Translations under genes and position numbers: made by a program
The notes under the pieces: generated by a model
The model's input: only the letters and a program-made list of their open reading frames with translations
What the model was told of the DNA's origin: nothing
Databases searched by the model: none
Assembly: GCF_014256275.1 (NCBI RefSeq)
Contig: NZ_JACCFE010000001.1
Span: 1-64,000 of the forward strand
Direction: 5' to 3'
Source of the DNA: Rhodococcus sp. 4CII
GTDB taxonomy: Bacteria; Actinomycetota; Actinomycetes; Mycobacteriales; Mycobacteriaceae
Length of the DNA stretch: 64,000 nucleotides
Shown: positions 25,477-33,578 of the stretch, one piece after another
How positions within the stretch are numbered: the first letter of the stretch is position 1
Layout: every line of letters begins with the position of its first letter

Positions 25477-27015
25477 TCAGGCGGTGCGTTCGGCGTCGAA
25501 GGCGTCGGGTCCGCGCAGGAACGCCGGCGCCGGCGCGGCGGCCGGGGCGGGCTGTCCGTCGTGTTCGGTGCCGGCGGCGAGGATGCCCTTGACGGTGCGG
25601 TAGCTGGGGTCCCCGACCTCGAGGGCACGGGCGCACGCCGCATTCAGGCGCCGATCCTCGTAGCGGTCCCGCAGCCGGACGATGCCCTGGATCGCCCGCA
25701 GCCGATGCAACGCGTTTACCTGCGACAACTCGGCGACCACGGCGACCGCGCCGGGACCGATCTGCTCGGCCTGCGCCCTGCACCAGGACACGGTCTGCAG
25801 TGTGTAGGCGATCTTGTGCGGCGGGTAGTGCTCGGGGTTCGTCGACCGCCCCGACAGGTGCAGCACGTGGGTGGCGACCACCTGCTCGGTATGGAAGATC
25901 TGCACCACGTCGCCGCTGGTGCGAATCAGCACCTGCTGGCCGATCAGCCGCCAGGGCACCGAATACAGGGCCTTGCCGGCCTTGACATGACAGTCCGGGG
26001 CAACCTTCCCGGCCTGATAGAGGACCGGTTCGAATGGTCGCGGTGGAAGCTGTGTGAGACGGTGCTTTTCGATGGCCTCGAACACCGCTGTCGGCTGCGC
26101 TCCGTCGAGACCGCGGTGCTGGTGCCGGCCGTAGACATCGGTGCACCAGGCCAGGGCGGCGTCCTGCATCTGCGCCAGTGAGGTGAACTCCCGGCCCTTG
26201 AAGAACGAGTCGCGGATATAGGGCATCGGACGCTCGATCCGCGGTTTGTCCTTCGGCTTGCCGGCGCGAGCCGGGTCGATCAACAGCCCGTAGAACCGGG
26301 CGAGCTCGGCATAGGCGCGGTTGATCTTCGGGTCGTACAGGTCCGGCCGGTCGACCCCGGTTTTGAGGTTGTCGCACACCATCCGGGCCGGGACGCCGCC
26401 GAAGAGCTCGAACGCCGCGACGTGCGAGGCGCACCACGAGGTCTGGTCCATCCGCAGCACCGGCTGGACGAACAGCATCCGCGAGCAGGTCAGGATCATC
26501 GCGAACGCCCATACCGCCACCCGACGGTCGGTGGCCGGATCCCGCCACATGCCGAGCTTGCCGTAGTCGACCTGGGCCTCGTCGCCGGGCGGGACCGGGC
26601 CACGGGGCACCGTCACCTTCGTCTCCGCCACCTGATCGGCGAATCGCGCTGCCACATAACGACGTACCGTCGACTCGGACACCGCGACGCCGTGGTCGTC
26701 ACGTAGGCGTTGCGCAATCGTCGCGACCGTCACCGACGCGGTCAGCTGCCCGTTGATCCAGTCGTGGTGCGCGGCGATCGCCGGCCACGTCACCGCCCTC
26801 GCCGACGGGTCGCCGACCTCCGGAAACCACCCCGAGATCAGCTCCCGCCAGAGGGCCTCGTCGAACTTCCCGCCCTCGCCGTGCGCCAGCCCCGCCGCCA
26901 ACGCGGGTGCCAGGTATTTCCGGATCGTCTTGCGGTCGATCCCCAGGGCCGTCGAGATCTGCACCTGGGACCGGCCGGCATGCCAGTGCCGGAACAACTC
27001 CATCAGATCGGTCAT
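25477..27015 (-). CDS. istA: IS21-family transposase IstA
   Basis: 512 residues from ATG 27015 (AAGGAGAA upstream; GTG 27036 is an in-frame alternative). An N-terminal HTH (SQVQISTALGIDRKTIRKYL) is followed by a second HTH region. The DDE catalytic core has QVDYGKLG, RMVCDNLKTGV and IERPMPYIRDSF. It catalyses transposition together with IstB. The frame is intact, so the element may still be active. Confidence 0.95.
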   Translation of the reverse strand: MTDLMELFRHWHAGRSQVQISTALGIDRKTIRKYLAPALAAGLAHGEGGKFDEALWRELISGWFPEVGDPSARAVTWPAIAAHHDWINGQLTASVTVATIAQRLRDDHGVAVSESTVRRYVAARFADQVAETKVTVPRGPVPPGDEAQVDYGKLGMWRDPATDRRVAVWAFAMILTCSRMLFVQPVLRMDQTSWCASHVAAFELFGGVPARMVCDNLKTGVDRPDLYDPKINRAYAELARFYGLLIDPARAGKPKDKPRIERPMPYIRDSFFKGREFTSLAQMQDAALAWCTDVYGRHQHRGLDGAQPTAVFEAIEKHRLTQLPPRPFEPVLYQAGKVAPDCHVKAGKALYSVPWRLIGQQVLIRTSGDVVQIFHTEQVVATHVLHLSGRSTNPEHYPPHKIAYTLQTVSWCRAQAEQIGPGAVAVVAELSQVNALHRLRAIQGIVRLRDRYEDRRLNAACARALEVGDPSYRTVKGILAAGTEHDGQPAPAAAPAPAFLRGPDAFDAERTA

Positions 27016-27126
27016 CGTCCACGTTCTCCTTGCCACCGTCAGGCCCCTTCCCGGGCCCGTTGTCGATGGCCCAGTCAGGAGCGAACCTGCAGCAGCACCC
27101 GAACCCCGGCCGACACGCCCCAGGGT

Positions 27127-27205
27127 GGGGAATTACGTGACGGCAGGGTGGGGAATTACGTGACGGCCGAACCCCTCAACCTGGGGAATTACATGACCGC
27201 TGACA
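27127..27205. repeat. Right terminal repeats of the IS21-family element
   Basis: GGGGAATTACGTGAC at 27127-27141 and 27150-27164, and the variant GGGGAATTACATGAC at 27183-27197, ending in the inverted terminus GCTGACA at 27205. Confidence 0.9.
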
Positions 27206-27708
27206 GATGCGAAGACGGGCACCCGCGGAACTCAGTTTTCGAACTCCTCGACCAGCGATCTGCTGGCCTCATCACTTCAACACCGCCCAACCTCTACCGG
27301 CCGGTGCCTGCGCTGCGGATTCACCTACACCGCCGGGTGCGAGGAGTGCCCAGCACTCCGCGCTATTCGGAGGGAGCTCGAGAGCCGCGGCGTCACACAG
27401 ATTCGACCAGAGGCCCAAGATTCGGCACTCTGCTCCGGCCGAGCGCAGGCATGGGAGGTTGAGGGGCAGAGCGCAGCCCAGTTGCGGCGCGTAATTGACG
27501 CGTGCAAGCAGTGCCCGCTCCTCGCCCAATGCCGCACCGAGATCCTCCGGGCAATCGAACAAGGTGAGCCGCCGCGAGGGATGATCGTCGCCGGCGACGC
27601 CTACGACCTGCGTGGAAACCGAATCGAACACCGCCACCTGGCGCGATACGAAGCAGTGGCCTCGGGCTCTCGAAGTCGATGGGATACGACGCGGGCTGGA
27701 GTCGCAGC

Positions 27709-27999
27709 ATGACCGCCCCCACGCCCTGCTCGATCGACCCTGAATCCTGGGACCTGGATGCAGGTTCCTACCGCGCCGGCCTCGACGCCCAGGCCGAATG
27801 CCTGCGGTGCCCGCGACTTGCCGCCTGCCGGAGAGAGGTCGCGGAGTTGACCAGCGCGGGCACTCCCCCGCAGTCGATGATCTGGGCGGCAGTTGCGTAC
27901 CGCCACGACGGCGGAGCCATCCTGACCCGCCGTGACCTGCGCGCCTACTACAACCGGAGCGAAGGCCAGCGTGAGGCCAACCGAGGGGTGGCGGCATGA
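27709..27999 (+). CDS. WhiB-like cysteine-cluster protein
   Basis: 96 residues from ATG 27709, overlapping the stop of the interrupted WhiB-like gene. Four cysteines are arranged C-x26-C-x2-C-x5-C (CSIDPESW … ECLRCPRLAAC), followed by PPQSMIWAAVAYRHDG, where WhiB proteins have their GVWGG-type turn. A basic C-terminus (LTRRDLRAYYNRSEGQR) could bind DNA. It is a probable small iron-sulfur regulator. With the IS upstream, its expression may be reduced by polarity. Confidence 0.75.
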   Translation: MTAPTPCSIDPESWDLDAGSYRAGLDAQAECLRCPRLAACRREVAELTSAGTPPQSMIWAAVAYRHDGGAILTRRDLRAYYNRSEGQREANRGVAA

Positions 28000-28481
28000 C
28001 ATCACTCGTCGATCGCGTCTACTTCATGGCCACTGGTCAGCTGGAGTCCCCTGCCACTGAGGGCCCCTCAGCCATTCGGTGGGGTTGGATCGCCGACCTC
28101 TATGCCCACCCGCAGTGGGGTCTCGTCACGGTCCCCGGGTTCTCACAGGCCGAGGCGCAGACTGTCGCCTCCCTTTGCCGCGCCACACCGATCGACTCTG
28201 TCGACTCGATCTCCGCACGCTGGAACGTCTTCGAGCAGCTGGCGGCGATCAAGCTCGATCGCGCGCCGTCCGATTACGCATGGGCCGCGGTAGCCAACTC
28301 GTCGATCGATGCCCGGGACTACTTGGCCGGCGGCAACTTCAGTGGTGTCGAGACGGTCACCAGCGCCTTCTGGGCGCATCTCGCCGTTCATCCGACGGCG
28401 GTCGCCGAGAACCGGATCTCAACGGCAATCGAGGCGTGGACCACCCGTTTCCACAGCTCAACGAGAGGGGCAGCCGCATGA
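27996..28481 (+). CDS. Unknown small protein in the WhiB-like operon
   Basis: 161 residues, start overlapping the previous stop by four bases. Soluble and Trp/Ala-rich (RWGWIADLYAHPQWGLVTVP, SGVETVTSAFWAHLAVHP, AIEAWTTRF). No family is recognised. A decayed copy of its C-terminal third lies 0.4 kb downstream at 28880-29041, so the gene has been duplicated at least once. Confidence 0.65.
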   Translation: MTSLVDRVYFMATGQLESPATEGPSAIRWGWIADLYAHPQWGLVTVPGFSQAEAQTVASLCRATPIDSVDSISARWNVFEQLAAIKLDRAPSDYAWAAVANSSIDARDYLAGGNFSGVETVTSAFWAHLAVHPTAVAENRISTAIEAWTTRFHSSTRGAAA

Positions 28482-28870
28482 CCAACGTCACCGCCACCGA
28501 CCGCCATGGACACGAGTGGGAACTCATCCCGATGCAGGAGATGGTCTGCGCGCGACGGGTCGCCGATGACGTCACCGTGCTCGACGCCGAGGACCTCATC
28601 CACGACCACGGTCCGCTCCTGCTCTCCGCAGGTCAGTCCGGATTCGGGGTTGGAACACGCGACTCGCTTCTCGACGTGATTGATCTCGTCGTATCGGACC
28701 CGGAAACTGCCTCGGTCGACCAGGTCCGCGAAGTCGCGACCATCGCTCAACGCATGCTCACCGCCCGACCCGCGCCGAAGCCGGTACGCCGAGAGCAGAC
28801 GCCGGCGTTCTCAGCCGCTCCCCGGCTTCAGTCGTCGCAGAGCCGCAATGGTCTCGACCGCCCGTGGTGA
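28478..28870 (+). CDS. Unknown small protein in the WhiB-like operon
   Basis: 130 residues from ATG 28478, overlapping the previous stop (ATGA). Acidic N-terminal part (GHEWELIPMQEMVCARRVAD) and helical middle (DSLLDVIDLVVSDPETASVD), soluble, with no recognisable family. Translational coupling implies it works with the upstream gene. Confidence 0.6.
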   Translation: MTNVTATDRHGHEWELIPMQEMVCARRVADDVTVLDAEDLIHDHGPLLLSAGQSGFGVGTRDSLLDVIDLVVSDPETASVDQVREVATIAQRMLTARPAPKPVRREQTPAFSAAPRLQSSQSRNGLDRPW

Positions 28871-28879
28871 CCACCTCAA

Positions 28880-29041
28880 ATCGCACGCGACACACCTCAC
28901 GGCGTCGAGTTCGGCATCGAGACCGTCACGACGGTGTTCTGGGCGTTTGGCGGTCAGCCTTCTGGTGTCACGGCAGTTCGGGCTGCAATCGCGGCCTGGG
29001 ACACCCTCTCGAGCCCTGAGTCGCAGGAGGTCGCAGCATGA
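28880..29041 (+). pseudogene. Truncated paralogue of the 27996 gene
   Basis: An open stretch reading FGIETVTTVFWAFGGQPSG then VTAVRAAIAAWDTL and ending VAA* matches the C-terminus of the 27996 gene (SGVETVTSAFWAHLAVHP … ISTAIEAWTTRF … AAA*). It has no start codon or 5' part and is a remnant of a tandem duplication. Confidence 0.65.
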
Positions 29042-29151
29042 GCAGATTCGTCACAAATGCATCACGCGTGCCTAACCGATCGGCGCCATCGGGCGTGGTG
29101 AGATGGTCGATGACCTGTGTCCAGAGGGAAGGAAGTGATGGCTGTGGCTGA
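29038..29151 (+). CDS. Possible 37-residue peptide
   Basis: ATG 29038 overlaps the stop of the gene remnant and the frame runs to TGA 29149. Composition (MSRFVTNASRVPNRSAPSGV) is unremarkable. It is listed only because of the ATGA junction shared with the rest of this operon. Confidence 0.2.
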   Translation: MSRFVTNASRVPNRSAPSGVVRWSMTCVQREGSDGCG

Positions 29152-29208
29152 GTAACGAAATGAACGTCCTCGATACCTAATTTCATCAGCGCAGACCCTC
29201 AGAAAACG

Positions 29209-29234
29209 AAAAAACCCCCTGGTGGGGGTGGTTT
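29209..29234 (-). terminator. Intrinsic terminator on the minus strand, in the leader of the replication gene
   Basis: CCCCC-accA-GGGGG (read leftward) followed by TTTTTT. No leftward protein gene ends here, so it would fit the 3' end of an antisense RNA transcribed against the replication-gene leader. Confidence 0.55.
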
Positions 29235-29334
29235 CAAGTCAGGAACCGCAACCGCGGATTTCGTCGAGGAGGACTTGGCAGGTCCTCCTCACCAGGAGGG
29301 TGAAGGCCTTGGCAGGGCCGTCACGTTCTCTGAG

Positions 29335-30735
29335 GTGAGTTTCGAAAGCGCGAACTTTCGAACTCGTACTGCAAACCCCGAAGGGCTTTTACCTGTGACA
29401 GGTACCGCCCAGGGTAACTCATACCCTGAATCAGCATTGCTAACTCGATCATCGACGCTCGGCGTGTCGTCCGACACGCCGGTGCAAGCAGTCGATCCTG
29501 CTCCCGATCCGGAGTGGGCCGCACTCGTTGACGCCGCGCACCACAACGTCAGCGAACTCGAACACCTCAACCATGCGAGTGGTCAGCGTGGCAGCTCGTG
29601 GGCACTACCCGTCGCTGAAGGCGCGTACCGGGATATCCCGGTGTGGTCGGGTAAGGGTGCGTGGCTGCGACAGGTTCGCCACGCGGTAACCAACACCGAC
29701 ACCGGCCGGGCTGCGGTCAAAAAGCGCCGCATTGGCGTTGAAACGATGGTCGCGGTCGCGGCCGCCCACGCACGATTCGCCGACTCCACCACCGGACGGG
29801 ACGTCACTGCTTCGGTGGCCAAGATCGGCCGGGTGGCAGGGGTATCCGAATCGGTGGTCCAACGGGCACGACGCGTGCTCCGTGACCTGAGTGTGGGCTA
29901 CGAGGTAGTCCGCGGTCGCCAACTGCAGAGCCGTGAATTCATGGCGGCCGAGCTGCACCATGGCGGCCACCAGCGCGGAGCTGCGAGCGTGTGGGCCCTG
30001 TCGAGCCCCCGATGGGTCATCGAGGTCACTCCTCAGCCAGTAGCTGCTCAGCGGCGCTCCCCCGCACGCTCTGTGCACCGGTCACAGGCGCATCGGCAGC
30101 GTCGCCAACGGCAGCAGGCAGCAGCCGCCAAAGCCGCGGCGAGTAATCCCCAGCTCAGCGAGCGGGACACCCTATCTCTTGGTTCTTCAGTTCTTGAGAA
30201 GTTCTCTCGTAAGAGAGAACTCACCAAGCGCGCGACGCACACAGGAGAAATTTCCACCAACACGTACCGGCCCCTGCACACCCAACGCGCGGCCGCACAA
30301 CTCGCCCGACTCGCCCCCGCACTGACGCCGGATGGACATATCGGCCAGCTCGTCGACGTGCTCGTACGCACCGGCATCGACACCACCCGCTGGACCGGCC
30401 GCGACATCGCCGACGCCCTCACCCGCGACACCCAGAACCGGGGGTGGACCTGGCCGGACGCGAAGAGCTGGCGCACCGGCGGCTACTCGGTCCAGAACCC
30501 GGTCCGATACGCCCACATGCGGCTCTCACGCATCGATTTCACCGGCCCCTCCCCGAGCCAGCAACGAGCCAGAATCGACGCCCAGCGACGCGCTGAGCAG
30601 GCGGCACGCGCTACCGAGGCTGCGGAGGCCCGCTCCCGGGCAGCAAGTGCCGAACACCGCGCGGCGATGCGAGCGAATTGGCGCACACTCGCTGCCGCTG
30701 CGAGCACCACACACCACGGAGGGGGCCACGAATGA
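29335..30735 (+). CDS. repA: Replication initiator-like HTH protein
   Basis: 466 residues from GTG 29335 (TTG 29275 is in frame upstream; neither has a strong ribosome site). The core around residues 95-215 (GAWLRQVRHAVTNTDTGR, RDVTASVAKIGRVAGVSESV, QRARRVLRDLSVGYEVVRGR, GAASVWALSSPRW) has the winged-HTH layout of actinobacterial plasmid replication initiators, including those of Rhodococcus plasmids. A basic Gln/Ala/Arg-rich linker and a second domain (LVDVLVRTGIDTTRWTGRDI) follow. Location 1.6 kb before parA supports a replication-partition module. This is the best replication candidate in the window. Confidence 0.65.
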   Translation: MSFESANFRTRTANPEGLLPVTGTAQGNSYPESALLTRSSTLGVSSDTPVQAVDPAPDPEWAALVDAAHHNVSELEHLNHASGQRGSSWALPVAEGAYRDIPVWSGKGAWLRQVRHAVTNTDTGRAAVKKRRIGVETMVAVAAAHARFADSTTGRDVTASVAKIGRVAGVSESVVQRARRVLRDLSVGYEVVRGRQLQSREFMAAELHHGGHQRGAASVWALSSPRWVIEVTPQPVAAQRRSPARSVHRSQAHRQRRQRQQAAAAKAAASNPQLSERDTLSLGSSVLEKFSRKRELTKRATHTGEISTNTYRPLHTQRAAAQLARLAPALTPDGHIGQLVDVLVRTGIDTTRWTGRDIADALTRDTQNRGWTWPDAKSWRTGGYSVQNPVRYAHMRLSRIDFTGPSPSQQRARIDAQRRAEQAARATEAAEARSRAASAEHRAAMRANWRTLAAAASTTHHGGGHE

Positions 30736-30821
30736 TCGCTGCCACCAGCCTCCATCGGATACAACTCCTCGCCTTTCCGAGCTTCGTGGCGAATCACGGG
30801 GTAGTGCCCCTTGAACCGAGA

Positions 30822-30852
30822 GGGGATCCCCGACCTCAAGCCGGGTATCCCC
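30822..30852. terminator. Hairpin between the converging repA and 30891 genes
   Basis: GGGGATccCCGaC…GcCGGgtATCCCC forms a long interrupted stem 87 bp after the repA stop, in a convergent gap, followed by TTGATCTTT on the plus strand. Confidence 0.5.
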
Positions 30853-30890
30853 TGAGATTGATCTTTCAGATGCAGCTAACTGGACGGAGC

Positions 30891-31112
30891 CTATTGCTCC
30901 GCAATGCTGACTATTTCTTGCGGAGTTTTCACTCCCTTGAGACGGTCAGCCTTAACACGGAGCCGTGCAGCTGCTGCCCTTTCCCCCTGGGTTATTTCAT
31001 GGCCGGTGATGGCAGATCGCCCGACGACCGCCCAGCCGTCTTTCAGCTCGACGGTGCGCCCTTCCTCGGTCTGCTCGAAGGCGAGCCAGCCTCCCGACTT
31101 CGGGTGTTCCAC
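30891..31112 (-). CDS. Small basic protein of unknown function
   Basis: 73 residues from GTG 31112. The sequence (GGWLAFEQTEEGRTVELKDG, WAVVGRSAITGHEITQGERA, LRVKADRLKGVKTPQEIVSI) is protein-like and contains a small beta-rich N-terminal half and a helical C-terminus. It converges on repA. No family is recognised. Confidence 0.55.
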   Translation of the reverse strand: MEHPKSGGWLAFEQTEEGRTVELKDGWAVVGRSAITGHEITQGERAAAARLRVKADRLKGVKTPQEIVSIAEQ

Positions 31113-31234
31113 CGGCTTCCGGAAGCGGCACGGAGCGCGTTATTGCGCGGGTTCCCGCTGACAAGGAAGATTCGGCATAAGGTGCCGGAAACGACCGCGT
31201 TCACCCCGCACCTACTTCGAGGACGGAGCCCCAC

Positions 31235-31834
31235 GTGTCGACGAGCCAGACGAAGACGCCAGCCAAACGGCGCCGCTCCCCCGCTCGCCAGCAACGAACG
31301 GAGCAGGTCAGCAGGAACTCCGACTCGGTCCGCGAACGGCTACGCATCGGGGCCACCACCGTCGTCGTCGACACCGCCGGCAGCGAGATCGAACTCGACG
31401 ACCGCACGTTCGCCAAAGCCAAGACGAACGAGTGGACCATCCGCATCATTGGTACTTCTCTAGTCCGCATCCACCTCGACACCCCGCTCCCGGAGACCGC
31501 GCAGATCGTCGCCACGGACGCCGCCCGCCTCCAGATCACGGGCCGGGTGCGGCTCTACGCCTACACCAACACAGTCGTCGACGCGTTTGACGACTGCATC
31601 GTGATTGCGCGCAACCATGCCGGTATCAACGCCTGCGACAGCGCCCAGGTCAACGCGACGGACAGCGCCTTCGTTAATGCCTACGACAACGCGGTGGTCT
31701 ACGCGGAGGGCGATGCGGTGGTCCATGCCAGTGGCAACGCGCATCTCGTTCTCAGGGACGGCGCTCGGGCGACCACTGAGCGCGGTGTCACGGTTCATGG
31801 GCCTTCCCGCGAGAATGTCCGCGTCCGACGCTGA
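31235..31834 (+). CDS. Repetitive beta-solenoid-like protein
   Basis: 199 residues from GTG 31235 (GGACGGAG upstream). After a Lys/Arg-rich N-terminus, residues about 105-185 consist of short repeats with period about eight (VDAFDDCIV, INACDSAQV, VNATDSAFV, VNAYDNAVV, VHASGNAHL). Alternating hydrophobic and small or Asp/Asn residues of this kind form a right-handed beta-solenoid. Similar V-x-A-x-D-S-A repeats occur in actinobacterial proteins of unknown role. No signal peptide is seen. Confidence 0.65.
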   Translation: MSTSQTKTPAKRRRSPARQQRTEQVSRNSDSVRERLRIGATTVVVDTAGSEIELDDRTFAKAKTNEWTIRIIGTSLVRIHLDTPLPETAQIVATDAARLQITGRVRLYAYTNTVVDAFDDCIVIARNHAGINACDSAQVNATDSAFVNAYDNAVVYAEGDAVVHASGNAHLVLRDGARATTERGVTVHGPSRENVRVRR

Positions 31835-32322
31835 GATCCCGTTCGTAGGCCGATCTGTCTCCATGGGAAGCAATCGAATGGACATGCGGGGTTCGTGGAT
31901 ACCGCGAAGACGTGAAGGTTGCTGAACACGGGCTACACGTCTTCTCGCTCTGCTCCCCTACTGCGCTTTGCTCCCCTACTGAGGGTGGTTAGTGCTGCGC
32001 TTGCGGAACCTGTGCCATGGAACGGCCAGGCGCGGGGAGAATTTCTGCGCGAAGGATGACCCCTACAAGGCTGCGGTTGGCTTCTGGAGCGGTATCTGAC
32101 CTGCTGCTCCGCCTCGTCAGAAGATCTCCGATGAGCAAAGAGCAGCTGTAGTCAGCTGCTGTTTTGTGAGATTCCGGTAGCAGAGATGATCTGAGATTTC
32201 CTTAGGTAACTGCATGTCACTGCAGGTTATATGCGCTTGCCCTACATACGATCTGACTAGCTAACCGGAGCAAACCAAAGATATGTGCACTAGCTATAAG
32301 CTAATATAAGCTTATATAAGCG
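31835..32322. other. AT-richer non-coding region upstream of parA
   Basis: 490 bp without a gene. It contains two copies of the 13-mer TGCTCCCCTACTG (31951-31963 and 31969-31981, 18 bp apart, iteron-like). An intrinsic terminator lies at 32141-32165. A run of TATAAGCT-like words culminates in the palindrome ATATAAGCTTATAT (32304-32317). The base composition drops sharply relative to the neighbours, as expected for a plasmid origin or centromere. Confidence 0.5.
32141..32165 (+). terminator. Intrinsic terminator upstream of parA
   Basis: AGCAGCTG-tagt-CAGCTGCT with a perfect 8-bp stem followed by GTTTTG. It insulates the par operon from rightward transcription. Confidence 0.65.
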
Positions 32323-32332
32323 CCCATATGGG
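32323..32332. promoter_or_regulatory. CCCATATGGG palindrome before parA
   Basis: Perfect 10-bp palindrome 20 bp before the parA start, between the AT-rich region and the ribosome site. It is likely the operator at which the par operon is autoregulated and/or a centromere half-site; the same word recurs at 1758 and around 33598. Confidence 0.6.
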
Positions 32333-32351
32333 AATAGGAGAGGGGAGGAAC

Positions 32352-33140
32352 ATGACGATCACTGCGATCGCAAACCTCAAAGGTGGCGTCGGAAAGACCG
32401 TGGTCGCCGGTGGGCTCGCGCATGCCGCTGCCGCTACCGGCCGGACGGTTCTGCTGGTTGACGCGGACATGCAGGGCAACTCCACGAAGCACCTCACCGG
32501 CTACACGACAGCTGAACCGTCGCCCCATTCGCTCGCGGATGTTCTCGACCGCCAGACGGATCTGCCGATGCGGGACGCGATTGTCGCCGCGCGACGGGAA
32601 GAGATTCACGTCGTGCCGTCGGGCTTCGCTGAACTTCAAGCGGTCTCGGACCAGCTCGGCACCAAGCCCGGAGGAGAGATGTCCTTCGCCCGTGCTCTCA
32701 AGCCGGTATCCGGCGACTACGAGCACATCCTGATCGACTGCCGCCCTGCGATTGACCTCGTTTCCCGGAGCGCCTTGTACGCCGCCGACAATCTCCTGAT
32801 CGTCGTCAACCCGGAACACGATGCAGTCGACGGCCTTAATTCGCTCCAGACAGCTCTCGAAGACCTGGCCGAGTACATGGACAAGGTCCTCCCAATCGCG
32901 GGGATTGTCGTCAACAAACTTGACGGCCGTCGGAAAGATCACGCGGAGGTCATCGACTACCTCAAGGAGTACGGGGCCGCGGATGGTATCGCCCTGCTTG
33001 GCGACCCGATCATGCACAAGGGGGATATCTCCAAGCTGACCAACGTCGGCATGGGTTTCGACGAACACCCCTCCAATCCGGTCTGGTCCCGCAACCTCCA
33101 TATCAACTTCATCGAGATCCTGGAGAAGGTGGCCCTCTGA
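32352..33140 (+). CDS. parA: ParA partition ATPase
   Basis: 262 residues from ATG 32352 (GAGGGGAGGA upstream). Deviant Walker A NLKGGVGKTVVAGGLAH at residues 9-25, then LLVDADMQGNSTKHL and the Walker B-region ILIDCRPAIDLVSRSAL. A conserved NPEHDAVDGLNSL segment follows. It has no N-terminal HTH, so it is the small (type Ib-like) ParA that pairs with a small centromere-binding protein, encoded here with a one-base overlap immediately downstream. Role: active plasmid segregation on the nucleoid. Confidence 0.9.
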   Translation: MTITAIANLKGGVGKTVVAGGLAHAAAATGRTVLLVDADMQGNSTKHLTGYTTAEPSPHSLADVLDRQTDLPMRDAIVAARREEIHVVPSGFAELQAVSDQLGTKPGGEMSFARALKPVSGDYEHILIDCRPAIDLVSRSALYAADNLLIVVNPEHDAVDGLNSLQTALEDLAEYMDKVLPIAGIVVNKLDGRRKDHAEVIDYLKEYGAADGIALLGDPIMHKGDISKLTNVGMGFDEHPSNPVWSRNLHINFIEILEKVAL

Positions 33141-33577
33141 TGAGCAAAATTCCCCAACCTGCCCGACCCGTGCCTCGTAGTACGCGAACCCCGTTCGCTC
33201 AGCCCGCGGCAACGACGACCGCAACGCCAGGCACTGTTGCGTCAGAGTCGACCGCAACGTCGCCTGACGCGCCCGCAACAGTCACTCGCTCCGCAACATC
33301 GCCTGCAACGCCGCGGCAACGCAAGGCCGCACCGGCGTCGGCGAAACCGGCAACAGAGAAGAAACGCAAAGCCCAGACCACCGACATCCTGCTGTCGTTG
33401 GAAGAAGAACTGAAGGACCGCATGGTCGCCGCACTCGAACACACCCGCCCCCGCACCGGGATCAAGAGCCAGCAGGTGTTCATCCGCACCGCGATCGATC
33501 AGCTGTGCACCAAGCTCGAAACCCAGTACAACAACGGCGAGCCTTTCCCTGCGCCCGCTGACGAAATCGCCATATAA
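33140..33577 (+). CDS. ParB-type small centromere-binding protein (RHH-like)
   Basis: 145 residues. Residues 1-75 are Thr/Ala/Pro-rich and disordered. The C-terminal 65 residues (TTDILLSLEEELKDRMVAAL, IKSQQVFIRTAIDQLCTKLE) have the strand-helix-helix pattern of ribbon-helix-helix DNA-binding proteins. Small RHH proteins partner type Ib ParA and bind repeated operators that double as centromeres. The start overlaps the parA stop (TGATG). The N-terminal coding DNA is rich in GCAAC. Confidence 0.7.
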   Translation: MSKIPQPARPVPRSTRTPFAQPAATTTATPGTVASESTATSPDAPATVTRSATSPATPRQRKAAPASAKPATEKKRKAQTTDILLSLEEELKDRMVAALEHTRPRTGIKSQQVFIRTAIDQLCTKLETQYNNGEPFPAPADEIAI

Positions 33578-33578
33578 C

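Larger units (their letters stand above)
24561..27205 (-). mobile_element. IS21-family insertion sequence, apparently complete
   Basis: 2645 bp, flanked by a 6-bp direct duplication GATGCG (24555-24560 and 27206-27211). Terminal inverted repeats begin TGTCGACCGTCACGTAATTC on the left and TGTCAGCGGTCATGTAATTC on the right. Inside lie multiple terminal GTCACGTAATTCCCC boxes (two left, three right), as IS21 transposases require. It carries istA and istB reading leftward, both intact. It disrupts the WhiB-like gene. Confidence 0.95.
24342..27712 (+). pseudogene. WhiB-like cysteine-rich protein gene interrupted by an IS21-family element
   Basis: The 5' part (24342-24560) and 3' part (27212-27712) are in the same reading frame. 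Deleting the insertion plus one copy of the GATGCG duplication gives an uninterrupted frame of 239 residues. The rebuilt protein has three cysteine clusters: GRCTGCGYEP…CP, GRCLRCGFTYTAGCEECPA and CKQCPLLAQC. The last is followed by PPRGMIVAG, in the position of the WhiB G-[VI]-W-G turn. WhiB proteins bind an iron-sulfur cluster through four Cys and act as regulators; the multiple clusters here are unusual. The IS inserted after codon 73. The 3' stop overlaps the start of the next WhiB-like gene (ATGA). Confidence 0.75.

Noticed and set aside
31926..31950. TGAACACGGGCTACACGTCTTC as an eighteenth copy of the 25-bp repeat
   Set aside because: Only the CACGTC core and TGAAC are shared; the ATGA and CCCC parts are missing, so it was not counted.
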